Below are positions 1-12,696 of a DNA stretch of 64,000 nt, one piece after another (the first letter of the stretch is position 1; each line of letters opens with the position of its first letter). Position numbers and translations under genes: made by a program. The stretch comes from Balanoglossus misakiensis. Lineage: Eukaryota > Hemichordata. The stretch is taken from contig CM082576.2 in assembly GCA_040954595.2 (NCBI GenBank), positions 10,106,001-10,170,000 of the forward strand, given 5' to 3'. Below the pieces are notes generated by a model. It ran no database searches. It had not been told where the DNA came from and worked only from the letters and a program-made list of their open reading frames with translations.

Positions 1-174
1 ATGATGTTTATTCCTCAAATAAATGACATAAAATTCAAATTCATATTCAAATGGAGCAGTGAATCTTATTTCTATTAAATGTAAACATGATTTGATTTAT
101 AAATGTGTTTTGAAGGGTAATGTAGAAATACATGGTAACTGCTTACTCACGGTGGCCATTCTCTGTTTCTGTAG

Positions 175-3100
175 ATTTTACCTGGGATTGGCGATAGCAA
201 GTCAGCCGAACGGTGCTGGCAGTAGAACCAAGGAAGCAATCACTTATCTACATGATGGAGTGGAGTACATGCTGGAACAGTGTACGGTGGCTGCCAATGC
301 TGACAAAGATAAGAAGTAAGAATGGCAGCCATTTTTTTGAAAATAAAAAATTGTGTCAACACCCCCCTCACAAATGAGAATCCAAAAATCGGCAATTAAA
401 AGAATGATTGTACATGTACTTTCAACTGTAGCAATCATACATCATACATAATTACAGCGATACCAATCATTCTAACACTGACTGTTTTGCCTTATTAGAG
501 ATAGCCCATCCCTACATTCAGAAGATGTATGGCGTAGCTCCAATGTTCAGCTGCTCAGGGGTCTCGTAGAGTGTGGGAAGCTTCTGAGTAAGTCGCCGCA
601 AGAAAAATGTCTGACGCCTGAAGAGATGTTCCACAGGTAAGTGAGATAATTTGGAATGTGGAAATCATCCATTAGTTATTCAGTATTAAAACTACAGCCA
701 GTTAATCAAGCAGAGAGAGATAGGTTGTCTCTGTTTTAATGTTTTTTTTTTTTATTGGACATACATGTATTGCATCTGAATTTAATTCCATTCCCATCCC
801 TACAGTGCCGCCAAGATAGCGGCCCACAACATCTGTACACTGGTGTCTCGTGGTGATATCTACCAATCTATGGAGTGGGTCCTCTTAGACAGCCACTCTT
901 CGTTGTTGGAGCTGATGCTGGCCAAGAAGGCAGATCCTGGCCAGATAGCAGAGAGATGCCAGCGACTCTCGGCTCTCATCAAATCATCCACCGTACCCCA
1001 GAGTGTACAGATCTTACAACTACAACAGAAGGTAATGTGTGTGTGATGTCAGTAGATTTTAATGTTGTCTAGGTTTATTCTGTGGTGTCTATTCTGACCT
1101 GCTTTACTTGTGTGTACTGGAATGAAAGTGTGTGTGAAAATGATTAAAAAATACTAGTTGCTTGAAGTACACTGTAAGGCGCAGTAAAAGTTTATTCAAG
1201 TTACAGGGCTGTAGGCTTAATCACCAGCCCATTCTGCTGTTGTGTCATCAGGCACTGACAATTCTTAAATGAAGCCAACCTTTTTAGCAATTATTTCCTT
1301 TTCTGCACAGACCTGCGAGACAGGAGTGATTATCCAGCCATGTAACAGTCGCAGTCTGTATCTACTGGGCAATGCACAGCTGGCCATGCATGAGAACGAA
1401 CCCACCTCAGAGAAGGGCAAGAAAGCTTTGGAAGACGCCCAGTTGTCATTTAGAGCCAGCATTGAATTGGAAGGGAAGCCTGGTGCGGGAGATCCACCTC
1501 CACAGTTAGCCAGTAAGTAATCACTAGCACTGCTTTTAAGTTCCTTTTTTGTGATTGTACATGCATTTTACAGATTTGGTCCTCGCTTCTGTCCTTTTGT
1601 ACACAACCTTTTGGATAGGTAAAATGCTTACCCGGTTTCTTGGCATTTAAAGGGCAGATTAAATAAAGTGCCATAGATATGTCCAAATATAAACAAACAT
1701 GGAGCTCATCTTATACTTATGGAAATTTGAATTGACCCCACCTTCAGAACAGCAATGGTGGGTCGACAGAATCAAGAAAGAAGAGGAAGAAAAAAAAGCA
1801 GCGGAGGAGAAAGCTAAAGCAGCACAGGCACCTGCCAAGGGAACTGCACCAGCAAGGGGCGGCGCTGCAGCCAGAGGCGGTCCTGCTGCCAGGGGTGGCG
1901 CTGCGGCAAGGGGTACGTGTTTACACTGTCATTTTTTCCTTCTATTATTAGAATGTAATTTGATTTTGTGAAAGTCACTGCATTTGTACTAGCCTCCTAA
2001 ATTTCAACAGGATGAGTTTTTGCAATCTCAGCGGCTACGGCAAATGAACTACAGTGTACATGTATGTAACTGATTTCTCTGCTACCCCATTTTCAGGTGG
2101 TCGTGGTGGTGCTGCGGCTGGCCGCGGTGCCCCCGCAGCGAGGGGAGGTGCAGCTCGTGGTGGTGCTGCCAGGGGAGGTGCTGCCGCAAAGGGTGCACCT
2201 GCAGCAAGGGGAGGTGCAGCACGAGGTGGCGCTGCAGCAGCGAAACCAGCTGCAGGAAAAGCTGCAGTGCCCGCAAAGCAACCTGCAGCAGCCCCACCAA
2301 AGGCGGATGCGAAATCACCAGGTGAGTGTTAACCTGCAGCTGTGTGTAGCAGTTATGGCAAAACACATAATGTGTTGAGTTGTCACTGTTTTGTTAACGT
2401 GGCCATCTTGATGCCATAGTTATGTTGACACCAGGAGAATGGCAGTTATTTTTCGTGCAAGTTAACCAAGTAAATCCACTTTGTCAGTTTCCATGAATCC
2501 TGCAACTTTCAATGATTTTTCAACAACTACATTATGTACAAATTAAATGTAAAATTAGTTTTGATCATTAATAATGTTTTTTTTTTCAAATCACTAAAGA
2601 AAAATAGTTGAGTATGTGCCATCTTACATTCTGACAAACTTCGTGTTGTTGCAGAACCCCCGAAGGAGGAAGCAAAACCAAAAGCAGAAAGCAAACCAGT
2701 GCCAGCCAATGTACCATTGAACAAAATGAGTCATCTGGCCAGATTGGGACTGGCTAGGGTTCTGGTGAAGGACCCCAGCAGTGCCGAGGAGGGTCACATG
2801 CTTTATCAGGACGTGATTACAATGGCGCCTGGGGTAGGTGGAGATATGCAGGGTCTGTTGAAACATTCTGAAATCGTGTGTATTGCTTGATGGTCAGTTA
2901 TCTGGTTGTTATAGGACTATTCACGCTCTCTTGGGATTTCTGATGTAATGCATGAATATACTGATGAAAATTTGTGGTGTATTAAGTCATCAAGATATTC
3001 CCATGTTATGCTATGGTCGGATTTTGAGTAGGGCTTGAACTACTGTAGTGCAAAGTTCTGTAAGTAGAGCAGTGCAAGTGATTTTGCAATGAAATTTTAA

Positions 3101-3975
3101 AAATCTTGGTAGTGCTAAAACGGTTGTGAATTTGCCCCCTTTAAAGTTAACATGTTGGAGAAATTCTCACTGCATAATGATCTGACCACATCTCTGTTAG
3201 GTGCACGATGCTTACATCGAACTGGGTGAATTGTTGGTGAAGACGGACCCTCTCAAGGCCGTGGATGTCTACGCCAAGTTTCCCTTCCCGGAGGGAGAGC
3301 CTTCCTTCGACGACGCCTACATCCACGGCGAGATTGTGCGGCTGCTGATGAAGAAGGAACAGTTCGATGACCCCAGACTGGAGAAGTACATGATTGCCTG
3401 GGGGAGAGTCATGGGTATCGGTGAGTTGGGGCAGGCTGCTTCTACACCTGTCACTGCCACAGTTTGGTGTGATCCCGTTGTTTTCACTGTGCATGGATCA
3501 ATCCATTGACAGAGATATGAGGGTGGAAGGGGCTACGAATGAGATGGAATCTTTAAAAAGAACGTGAATGCACTGCATGTTATGATACTGTTCAGAAGTG
3601 ACAATACTGATTATGAACTATCACATGTAGTATTCTATAACTTTTCATGGAATTAATGCAATACAGCAAGATTGTTTCATATGATTGCCCAAAAATTGAA
3701 ACCAGTTCAAGTAAGAATTCAACAGTTTATATGAAATTAAGGTTTGTTTACTCAATTGGAAATATGAACACAGTTGGGCCATATCGCAGTGCACCAGTCT
3801 GTGAATCTTATATCTTGCTGTCTTTTTTCCATCAGGTGCTCTTGAGAAGTATGTTGACATTCTGGATTCCAAGTTCAAGAGCAAGCTACTGATGAATGTC
3901 TATGCCGGGGTCAACAACAAAAGCCGTGATGATTCAGACATGCAGGCCTTCTTCAAATTTAAGATGTGGTTATGA
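175..3975 (+). CDS. Unrecognised TPR-like protein with ARGG-repeat insert (5' truncated)
   Basis: Nine exons with consistent phase: 175-315, 499-636, 806-1031, 1311-1512, 1748-1912, 2097-2321, 2655-2833, 3201-3420 and 3836-3975 (stop TGA). They encode about 545 residues. The start lies before the window. I do not recognise a named orthologue. Amphipathic helical pairs resembling TPR units occur in the 1311-1512 exon (SLYLLGNAQLAM, then EDAQLSFRASIELEG) and the 3201-3420 exon (HDAYIELGELLVKTDP, KAVDVYAKFP). Between them lies a lysine/glutamate helix (RIKKEEEEKKAAEEKAK) and a low-complexity tract of ARGG/ARGGAA units, then an Ala/Pro/Lys stretch. The ARGG tract is split by the intron at 1913-2096. 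RGG-type repeats are often RNA-binding or arginine-methylated; that function is inference here. No AATAAA was seen between the stop and the tRNA at 5291. The gene models are well supported; the function is not. Confidence 0.8.
1748..2321 (+). repeat. ARGG-repeat coding tract, low complexity and GC-rich
   Basis: Within two consecutive exons of the first gene, roughly 1840-1912 and 2097-2260, the reading frame repeats units of the form ARGGAA, ARGGPA and ARGG with occasional AKGAP. The DNA is GC-rich compared with its surroundings and also opens long frames on the other strand, which I judge to be shadows. Such repeats are prone to length variation by slippage. Confidence 0.8.
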
Positions 3976-5290
3976 AGTGACCATGTCTTCGCTCTGAAGA
4001 GAGCGTCTTGAATCTGTCGTTAACAGCAGAAATTGTGTGTTTATAACTAAGAATATTAACATGTGCAGATATGAGTGTGCTGTAGGGACGTACCATGTCC
4101 AGATTAGAGTGAGGTGTGAAGATTATTGGTCCATGACAGTCTCGTCTCTCCCTAGAGATTGATGTAGCCATGCCGAGATCGCAGAGTAGCGCGTAACTGA
4201 GATCAAGAAATGGTTATGCTGTCTATTACCGATAAATATGCAGGTGTGGGGTGATTGCAGAGCCACATTCAAACTTTTTCTTGATCTGCACGAGTGGACA
4301 TAAACATGCTAATGTGTGGCTGAAATTCATCAGTGGGGGTCACTTTTGCAGAAGTATGCAAATACTAACTGATGAATTATTCAGGCTGTAGTTGAAAGGG
4401 GCGCGTGTTCTATGCATGCATGCGTAGGTAAAGAAGCAACATAATACAGATTTCTGTACTGCATGTTCTTGACAAGATGTACACAGGCTCCAGACGTACA
4501 CAGGCCCTCATGGATGAAAAAATGACCACTCGAACTAATGCTGCTCACAGATCCTGATATTGTAGCATAGTGGACATCTCATTTCTGACAAAAATAGAGA
4601 TGTATGTACATGACATTACACATGTCAACAAATGCTAGGCAAATGGCTGCAATTTCTGGAACTGCTTACAAACTTTCAAATTTCAAAATTGTGCGCCTCT
4701 GAAAGCCTCAAACTATGCAAATTATTTACTATTAATTATTGTCAAGGAACATAACCTATACAATTTCTGATAAGAATTGATTGATGACCTCTGGTAAAGT
4801 ATTCTTGTTTTCAATTTTCCGTCCAATTGACTTAGTGTGGTTGAAAATTGTTTCCGTTCAATAATTTAATGTAGAGGAATAACTTTCGATGAGATACACA
4901 AATGAAGCAAAAGTTTCTGAACATTCCAATGAACTCAAGCAAGAACAAGTGATGTAGATTTCTATTTTAATACATTTAACATTGCTCAAGTTTTACTGAA
5001 TACAGTTATTTTGTGTGTGCTCTCTCAGTTCTGACTAAAAATGTTGAATCATCCACGACTATACCGCCTCATAAACTTAAAGATAAACCACAAAAAGGCC
5101 TTTGATTGATGCCTGTGTGCAAGTATTACTTTTTGCCACTTGGGGGCGCTCTCCACGATCTTCAAGTCACTTTTTCATGTCGTTCCACGACGCATCCATC
5201 TATTAACACTGATTTTGTTTTGCTTCGTAAATGCTTGAAGCACAACAATAACTTGGGCCGGTAAAATAATTGTTTCCAGTAAGCGTTGAA
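3976..5290. other. Intergenic / probable 3' UTR, no gene seen
   Basis: This stretch follows the first gene's stop codon. It is AT-rich, has no frame with family resemblance, and holds no canonical AATAAA on the plus strand. Its only notable element is a CTCF-like motif at 5136-5149. The adjacent tRNA gene marks its right end. Confidence 0.6.
5136..5149 (+). promoter_or_regulatory. CTCF-like core motif
   Basis: The 14-mer CCACTTGGGGGCGC differs from the commonly quoted CTCF core (CCACYAGGGGGCGC type) at one position. It lies 140 bp from a tRNA gene, between two gene blocks. A near copy occurs on the minus strand at 43305-43318. Binding is inference. The shared flanks of the two copies could instead mark a dispersed repeat. 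Confidence 0.3.
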
Positions 5291-5362
5291 GCCTCAGATG
5301 GGGGTCGAACCCATGATCTTCGGTTTACGAGACCGACGCCTTAGCCACTTGGCCACTGAGGC
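5291..5362 (-). tRNA. tRNA-Thr (anticodon CGT)
   Basis: The reverse complement folds as a 72-nt cloverleaf without an intron. The acceptor stem is GCCTCAG paired with CTGAGGC. The anticodon stem is TCGGT/ACCGA around the seven-base loop CTCGTAA, giving anticodon CGT, which reads ACG (Thr). The T arm contains GGTTCGACCCC, the usual B-box sequence for TFIIIC, and the D arm contains the A-box region (TGGCCAAGTGG). A 3' CCA is not encoded, as expected in animals. The gene lies downstream of the SLC5A8-like gene on the same strand. Confidence 0.93.
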
Positions 5363-5434
5363 GGTTGCTGGAAGATTTTGTGAGGAAAAAATACGTACAG
5401 ACACTGGTTGTTAAATTCACCGTTCACCCACTGA

Positions 5435-5440
5435 TTTATT
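5435..5440 (-). terminator. Candidate poly(A) signal of slc5a8-like gene
   Basis: AATAAA on the minus strand, about 175 nt past the stop codon of the cotransporter, followed by a GT-containing stretch. No closer canonical signal was seen. Confidence 0.5.
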
Positions 5441-5612
5441 TAGCATTTTGCTGAGCCATTCATGATAAAAGGCAATGAAGCCACAGGAAAGAAAATGAAA
5501 CAATCTTTTCCAGCAATACAATTCCGAAGTAAGTAATTTGCTAACAATTGCCGCTCTATAACGTCTTTCAAAAATTATTCCATAGCCACGAACTGTGCGC
5601 GTTTTGTACCAT

Positions 5613-8600
5613 CTACAACGACGTATCACCATAATAATCTGGGTTTGAACCAACTATTCCTGGTGTGGATGCTTGTCTTCCCGGTACATTACGAACTTTT
5701 TGCTGGTATTCGTTAACTTCGCGAGGATCTTCATTATCCTGTTCGGCCTGCAAGTGTCCGCTTCTGGTCTTCCACTTCGATTGTCTAATTAGATGCAAAG
5801 ACGCAAAGAACGAAATCAGATAAATCTCAGCAGATATTTTTGTAACGGCTGCTGTTATTGTTGCCAAATGAATTCAAGTCTTGACTTCACGCAATTGGCG
5901 GAACCTTCTCCCGTTGAAGCATTTTTCTCTTCGATCTGTTGCGATACCTACCGTACACATCTTGCCAGCAGCAGAGGGTGGACATACTTGATGTTTCCCC
6001 TGCGAACACAAAAGTTGATGACCTCGCTGCCCAAAATGCTAACCAGTATGGTGATGGTCGCGCCGTAAGCGGCGTACATCAAAAAGGAAAGCTGAAACAG
6101 AAACGAACTTGAGTATACGAAAAAAATATTTATACATATTTACTAACATGTTCTGAAAACGATGAAATATTTTCTAAACATAAAACCGAACTTAACACGT
6201 GCTATTCGTACCCGGTTAAAGCTGCGACTGCTGATGGTCGTAAGCATCCGAAACGTTCTAAAATCTAATCCTTTTTTTTATTTTAAAAATCATACATCAT
6301 CATATTTCTGCCTCACCCTGTATATGGCGGGAACTTCTCCAGATGCACCAGGGTGAGCGTACGCCCCAAGGGAAACCCATAACCCGAATCCGAATCCGAG
6401 AAGAGTTCCAAGTAGTGTTTCACTGAAAATGTACACCGAAATTTATGATAAGCAATGAGGCTAATCGTAAAATTGAGTTAATTAATCTTTTAGAATTACT
6501 GAACACAACTCTCAGATGAGGCAGAGCACGAGGATTCATTGAAATTCGAAATTGCGCCGCAAATGCCAAATCGATGCCACTTACATCCCGTGGGCTCTCC
6601 TGTACAACATTCCAACGCCAAACGTGGCGATGATCGGCCCTCCAGTGACGCCGAAGATTGTCGAGGCGAGGACTAACAGACTTCCCACACGAACCACCAG
6701 GAAACCCACCCCAATGCCCGCCATGCCATACACGCAAGCTGTGGGAATCAACAAGAACGAATGCAAACGTCGAGAAAGAAGAGCATTTGTGATGTTGTTA
6801 CGGACTTGTTGTGAGGTAGTGGGCCTACACACCACAAAAAATTAAAACTTTCCTCATATTTTGCTCAAGGCAAATTAAGATTCTTCACTTTCAAATCTGA
6901 AAACTCACCGAATAAAAAAACAGACAAGAGATTTGTACGTACAGAAAATTGTTTCTATGATCGTACCACCACTTTAGCGACAAAAATTTTTTTTCGGCAT
7001 ATCGCGATAAATTTACTGACAATTCGCGATGACCATCATAGCAATCAGTTTTGTACTGTTTGTAGGTTAGTTAAACCAACGTTATTCCACAACTGAACAA
7101 ATTACACTTACTCAAAATTTTTGAAACGATGGTGTCACGTTCGTCGTTTTCATATACCGTCCTCCCTGGTTTACGTCCCCTCCACTTCCGGTAGGTTTTG
7201 ATGAAATCTTCCAGAGTGACAGCGGTCATCGCGTTCAAAGACGACGACGCCGAACTGTGAACACATTATTTCGATAATATTGAAGACATAAGTGATGACG
7301 ACGCCGAACACTATCATTGAGGACGTCAAATTTGAATATTAAGGACATTGTTCTTATTAATGGGCACGTATTACATAAGACACAAACTGATGGGACAAAA
7401 CTGCAGGTGCAGTTATTCGTGGATCAATCATAAATGCGAGGGCACGTGGGACGATATAGGCTCTACTTAGTACTTAGTCTAGCCACGGCCACCGTGGTCT
7501 AGCCCGATGTCGTAAGTTGATGTTACTTTATCTTTACCTCAGGGTTCCCGCGAAGAGACCAGCGATGAACAGTCCCTGGATTCCTGGTATCTCACCTAAC
7601 TGGGAACTCACGAAATATACCAAAATCTGTGGGGAAGACAAGTCGTCGTCAATTGTATACAGTACCCGCCTGATCAACGTGTTTATTGCCAGGGATCTAC
7701 CCAATCATGAATTACTAGTACCTTCTGCCTCTGACAACGGTATTTGTCTGTGTATCACAAACCACAAAACTCGCATATGAACCAAACGATGATGCGACAC
7801 GAATGAATTGACACAAGATGGAACAAACAAATTACCTGGTCGGCAGTGCTGAAGTTTGGTGCATACCTTGAATCAGTGTCGCCAGTCGGCAGGAGATCTG
7901 TCAATGAGACGAAAAATGATTAATTTTGAACGATTTAACGCAAATATACTTTGCCCGCGCGCGACCATCAGCAAATTTTAGGTTATTTAGAACTAAAAAA
8001 TGAGAAAGACGAGTTATGCCCTATACCTTACCGTACATTACAGTAGCATTGATAGCAGGCTGAAGGGGAGTGGGGTTATCTGAAACAAAAAAAACACACG
8101 ATACAATATAAAGTTTGGTGAATCTTAAATGTCTTAGTGGTGTCTGGGACAATAGAAAAGTGTATGTGCTTATAACAATGTTATGGTTTACTTTTAATTC
8201 AACTGGCCAAACTCCATCATTTCCCAAATTTGTCCGTCTGAAAACGTCCCAGTAATTCTATCATGTAGAGTCAAGACTTACTGTTGTAAAAGGCGAAAAG
8301 AACCTGTCCAGTAAAACACAAGGCGATGATAACAAAGTACAAGAGAGGCAAGTTCAACAGCAAGCTTCTGCAAAATAAGAGGTCATTAGGAAAGTTAGTC
8401 ATCTTCCAGTTTATGAACACAACCGATAATAAGTAGATCAAACTTTTTTTTCCCGCTCATTATGCTCCGGCCGACCACGATGTTGGCGCCAACAAGGATA
8501 TAAAAATCTCTACCGGTGTGACTCACGCTTGAGACTGTTTTACTGAAGGTAGAGTCATGTATCGCTGAACGGCCGTCTGGCTGACGAACGAGGGGCTGTA

Positions 8601-10763
8601 AGTGAAGACGGCGCCGATCAGAGTGGTGAAGACAGTAAGCCGTCGAGTGGGATCGAAGTCAAAGCTGTAGCATAAAATGAAGAAAGACGTAAAAGAACGA
8701 AGCAGGACAAACAAAACAAACAAACGAACCAACCAAGAACGAGTGAGTAAGTGAGTGAGAGAGTGACTGACTGGATGAATGAATGAATGAATGAATGAAT
8801 GAATGAATGAATGAATGAATGAATGAATGAATGAATGAATGAATGAATGAATGAATGAATGAATGAATGAATGAATGAAGGGGATTGGACACAACACTCA
8901 AATGTTTGTAAATGTCATAGAGTGAGACTTCACATTTCACTTTTTGTATCCATCTTTAAAAAGTGAAAAACTTTGAACAGGTATAATACAACAAAATCTA
9001 CTCCTTCATTTAAGCTTGGATGTATTTTACTTGAGTGACACAGAATGCAAATGAAGTTCACCTGGCACCATTCAGCCGGCGTCCATTCTCGGAATTAACT
9101 CTGATCACTTCGTCCATCCCACCGGCTTTCATCACTGCAATGACGATCACTGCCACTATGGTTCCAATCATCACGAAGAACTGGAAGACATCAGTCCATA
9201 TCACCCCTTTCATTCCGCCCTGTTATAAAAAGCAATTTTTAAATTTATTTTATTAATAATCAAACACTTACTGTCAGTGATAAAATATCAAACAACATGC
9301 TATCTGGGTTTCACTTTACTTGCTCTCCATGAAAAATATAGTTTGTGCAAGGCAACTTACGAGCGTAGTGTACGTGGTACACAGCACTCCAGTTATGACG
9401 ATAGTTTTCCAGACTTCAAAACCGATGACTATAAAGAAAGAAATAATAAAGGAGTAAAAATTAAATTCAAGATTAAATAAAAGATTGTTTCAACGACATC
9501 TTACAGGCTAAAACAACAAATTCCAAAAGTTTTCTGTTAAAACTTCGGCAACACGAGCTCACATGTAGAAGCTTGTAACATCATATATGGCCATTCACAA
9601 ACTACTGTGAGTCTGTGTGGTGCGCACATGTTTAAAATTACCTGCTTCTATTGCCAGTGCTGGTCCAATCAGACAGGCTGCTATGTAAAACACCGACTGA
9701 AGCATAAAAATCGTAGCAACGAGGATTCGGAGGGCGAAGTTGAAACGTAGTTCCATGTACTGGAAATTCAAAATAATTATATTTTATCGACAAATGCTGT
9801 GCCTCTGTGGGATTCACGTGGAGACAAATAAGAGGGCAAAAGAAAGTTATCCACATTTGTTGATAATGATAGTCAGGAAAGTATATTAATTAAATATCAC
9901 GGGAAACCCACTGTCCGATAGTTCCTTGTTATTCGCTTATTTCCCTCCACCCCTCCTTCTCATCCCTCCCCCATCTCTCCCCATACATAGTGAGTTTATT
10001 AATTACTAATACCTCATAGACGCTGGTCAACGTAATGTCATGAAATACGGGAACAAATATGTATGCCACCAAGGGTATATGCACAAGTCCGGCGGACAAA
10101 GTCTGCACATATCCGATGCCATGTACGAAGACTTCTGCTGGTGTGCCCATCATAGCTATTGGTGACGTGAACGACACCAAGATTGACATAGCAACGGGTA
10201 AATAATGCATTTTTCTATCGGCCAGGAGGTATCTGCGGATATCGAAGAAAAAAAACGACGTACTGAATTATCAGCACCGTCAGAATTATTTTATAACTCC
10301 CCATGTTTTGCACGGGGCCAAAATTAGAAAACACTGAACAGAATCATAAAAGGTCTCTGTACTTTTTTTTATTTACACGGTGTAGTAGCATTGGTCAACT
10401 TTTCGCGACGGGAATTTTGGTTCGTGAAATCGATTTTCTGTCATTTTTATTACGCTATATAGTATAATAGCGATATATATCAATCGCGAGACTAGGGGAC
10501 AATGGTAAAATCGATTTCCTGTTGGCATATCGTTTTTCAAGGTGACGGGGCGAGAGAAACCCGTCCAAATGATTTATCGCCAGTTGTTTGCCGGGTTGCG
10601 TTTGTTCTTACGTATAGGACTAAACCGACCTGGACGTGGAGTGTTGGCCTCCTTTAGCAAAACCATGGTAGATGCCCGTCAGCGTGGAAATCGCTAACAT
10701 TCCACCGAACACCACGTAGTCCCAGACGCCGAAGGGAATCGGATCATTGGAATAAGAAGACAT
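5613..10763 (-). CDS. slc5a8: SLC5A8-like sodium-coupled monocarboxylate transporter
   Basis: Fifteen coding exons, from the ATG: 10630-10763, 10013-10232, 9642-9759, 9361-9428, 9062-9219, 8527-8664, 8282-8367, 8032-8079, 7836-7897, 7538-7626, 7112-7254, 6585-6738, 6317-6422, 5952-6091 and 5613-5784. They total 1,836 nt, or 611 residues; human SLC5A8 has 610. The family (sodium/solute symporters, LeuT fold) moves lactate, pyruvate and short-chain fatty acids with Na+ across the plasma membrane. Diagnostic pieces include KGVIWTDVFQ, GLFIAGLFAGTLSSASSSLN followed by AMTAVTVEDF, and STIFGVTGGPI. A conserved early block contains SPIAMMGTPAEVFVHGIGY. The protein starts MSSYSNDPIPFGVWDYVVF. It ends in DTSL, a class I PDZ ligand comparable to the TRL end of SLC5A8. 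SLC5A12 or SLC5A6 membership cannot be excluded without a tree. A (TGAA)n microsatellite sits in intron 5. Confidence 0.93.
8776..8879. repeat. (TGAA)n microsatellite, about 26 units
   Basis: A near-perfect tetranucleotide array in intron 5 of the cotransporter gene. It opens long spurious frames on the minus strand encoding repeated SFIH. Confidence 0.97.
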
Positions 10764-11417
10764 GGTCAGTCTAGGCTGGGCATACTATGGTATGATTAAC
10801 AGAATCTGCAAGTTTTAAAAAAAGGAAGATTTTACACAAAGACGACAAAATAACTGCATAAGAAGGTCGTATGTGAGGGACTGTGGTTGTAGTGATGAAG
10901 GCAAACGTATTATTAAAGGTGACTAATTATCAATGGTCACGTAACTATTTACATGTATTTAAAAAACATCAAACATTTATCTGGCCGGCCAGTAGTTTCA
11001 GTGCAGACTGTGTGTTATCATTTTCATGATTTGGCACTTTCCAAAAAAGTTTAATTTGCTCGCGGTAATGCATTTCTATTTTAAATGTTCTTCTCTTTTA
11101 CTGAACCCAGTTGAACGCAATATTTAGTACGATGTATGAGTTTAGCCACACGTCACACCACGGCTTTCAAGCGCTAGAACTTTCCTCTCATTTGGATAAA
11201 AAAAATAGATCCCGCAACTAATATTGACTGATGCATCTAATGGAACCAAAAAGTAGTCTGAAAAGTAAGCAAAAGCCATTTGAAAATCGTGAAGTCGTAT
11301 ACTCACCCAGGTCCTTAGACTTACTGCCAGTTTATACAACAGCTACGGATCAAATCAACCGTCACCTGAACTTTAATCTAGTCCAAAAGTTAGGGAGTGG
11401 TCATGGTCTCCAGCCCC

Positions 11418-11433
11418 GGGGGGGGGGGGGGGG
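11418..11433 (+). repeat. Poly-G run (16 G)
   Basis: An uninterrupted homopolymer of 16 G in the putative promoter region of the cotransporter. It is the longest of five G runs of 12 or more in the window. Confidence 0.95.
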
Positions 11434-12696
11434 TTAGTGAATCTCGATGATGTGGACAAAAGGAAATGAAAGAAAATGACCAGTCCCTTATGCCAAATGC
11501 GGACTACGGTACACTTACTACTATGTATATAATGTATTCTATAAAACCAATGGCTTTATCACAGCCTTGTGTAACTACAGCCTATAGTATCAAAACCATA
11601 CCGGTCACCATCACAAATAACTTGTTCTATCGCCTGTGGCTCATTCACACAACTCAACAGCTATCACCTTGGAAAAAAAGACCTTTATTTGCGAAAAAAA
11701 TGCATTTTTGGTACATTATATGAAATCCGTTCTTTTCCAGTAACAATAGGTCATCCAAGGAATAAATGTATAAAATAGTAATTCAGTTCAAACTAATTAT
11801 GTACAGGTACGGTAATACATGATCTCTCTCTTGTTTTGTTGGTGGTTAGAATTTCAACAACACAGTAATTTTGCAGAAAGCCATTGAACTACACCTATCT
11901 AGCAGACACCTACAGAATCCCAATGCAAAGCTATAAATATGGCCGCTTGGCACAGCAAGAAGTGTCTTAACGACAAAACAAATTGTCTTTTTACATGAAC
12001 TTTGATTGACCCAACACCTTTGTACTGATATCAAACAGACTTTAAGGTAGTACGTGCCCCAGGGACAGAGTTTTAAGGAAAATATCAGTCCTCCAATCTT
12101 TTCAATTCGTTGCTTTATTAATGAGGTACATGTACTGGGATTTAAAGGAAGTCCTGAGGCAGCAAAATTATTTTTTTCTCCTTTTTTATCAATAATATGT
12201 ACAAGCTGCATGGTTACATGCAAGCGGCTGGTGAAAGCTGCACCCTACTGTTTTGCTGAATTTATACTGCCTTTCATACTGGATATCTTACAGCTTCTGA
12301 AACGAGCAGCAGACTGAATATCTGCTGGCGACATTCGTTTCAATATCAATCTGATTAACAATTGATCAAAAATGGATACAGAATTCACGCATTAGAGGGC
12401 ACACCATGGTAAACCACTTATTTTAACTTTCAAACCAAGGATCTTTGACAACATATGTATCAAAGTACAGCGCCAATGATAGTACACCTTTAAACATTTG
12501 CACCATGATGCTCCAGTTACCTATGATCTCAGTTACAAGCCAGGGTTAAAGGCAATTCTAATCACAGAAAGCATGGTCATGAAAATCAAAGATCTAATTG
12601 AAAATTAATGACCCTCAAATCCACCAGAAAGCAAAATGATGATGAATATTTACACAGCGTAATTAAATTACTTTTTACCACCTTTTAAAAATATTA

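Noticed and set aside
2082-2378. Open frames on both strands over the ARGG-coding exon
   Set aside because: They are shadows of a GC-rich repeat. The plus-strand frame that joins neighbouring exons in phase is the coding one.
8523-8940. Long minus-strand frames encoding repeated SFIH
   Set aside because: They are produced by the (TGAA)n microsatellite. Only 8527-8664 is a real exon, of the cotransporter.
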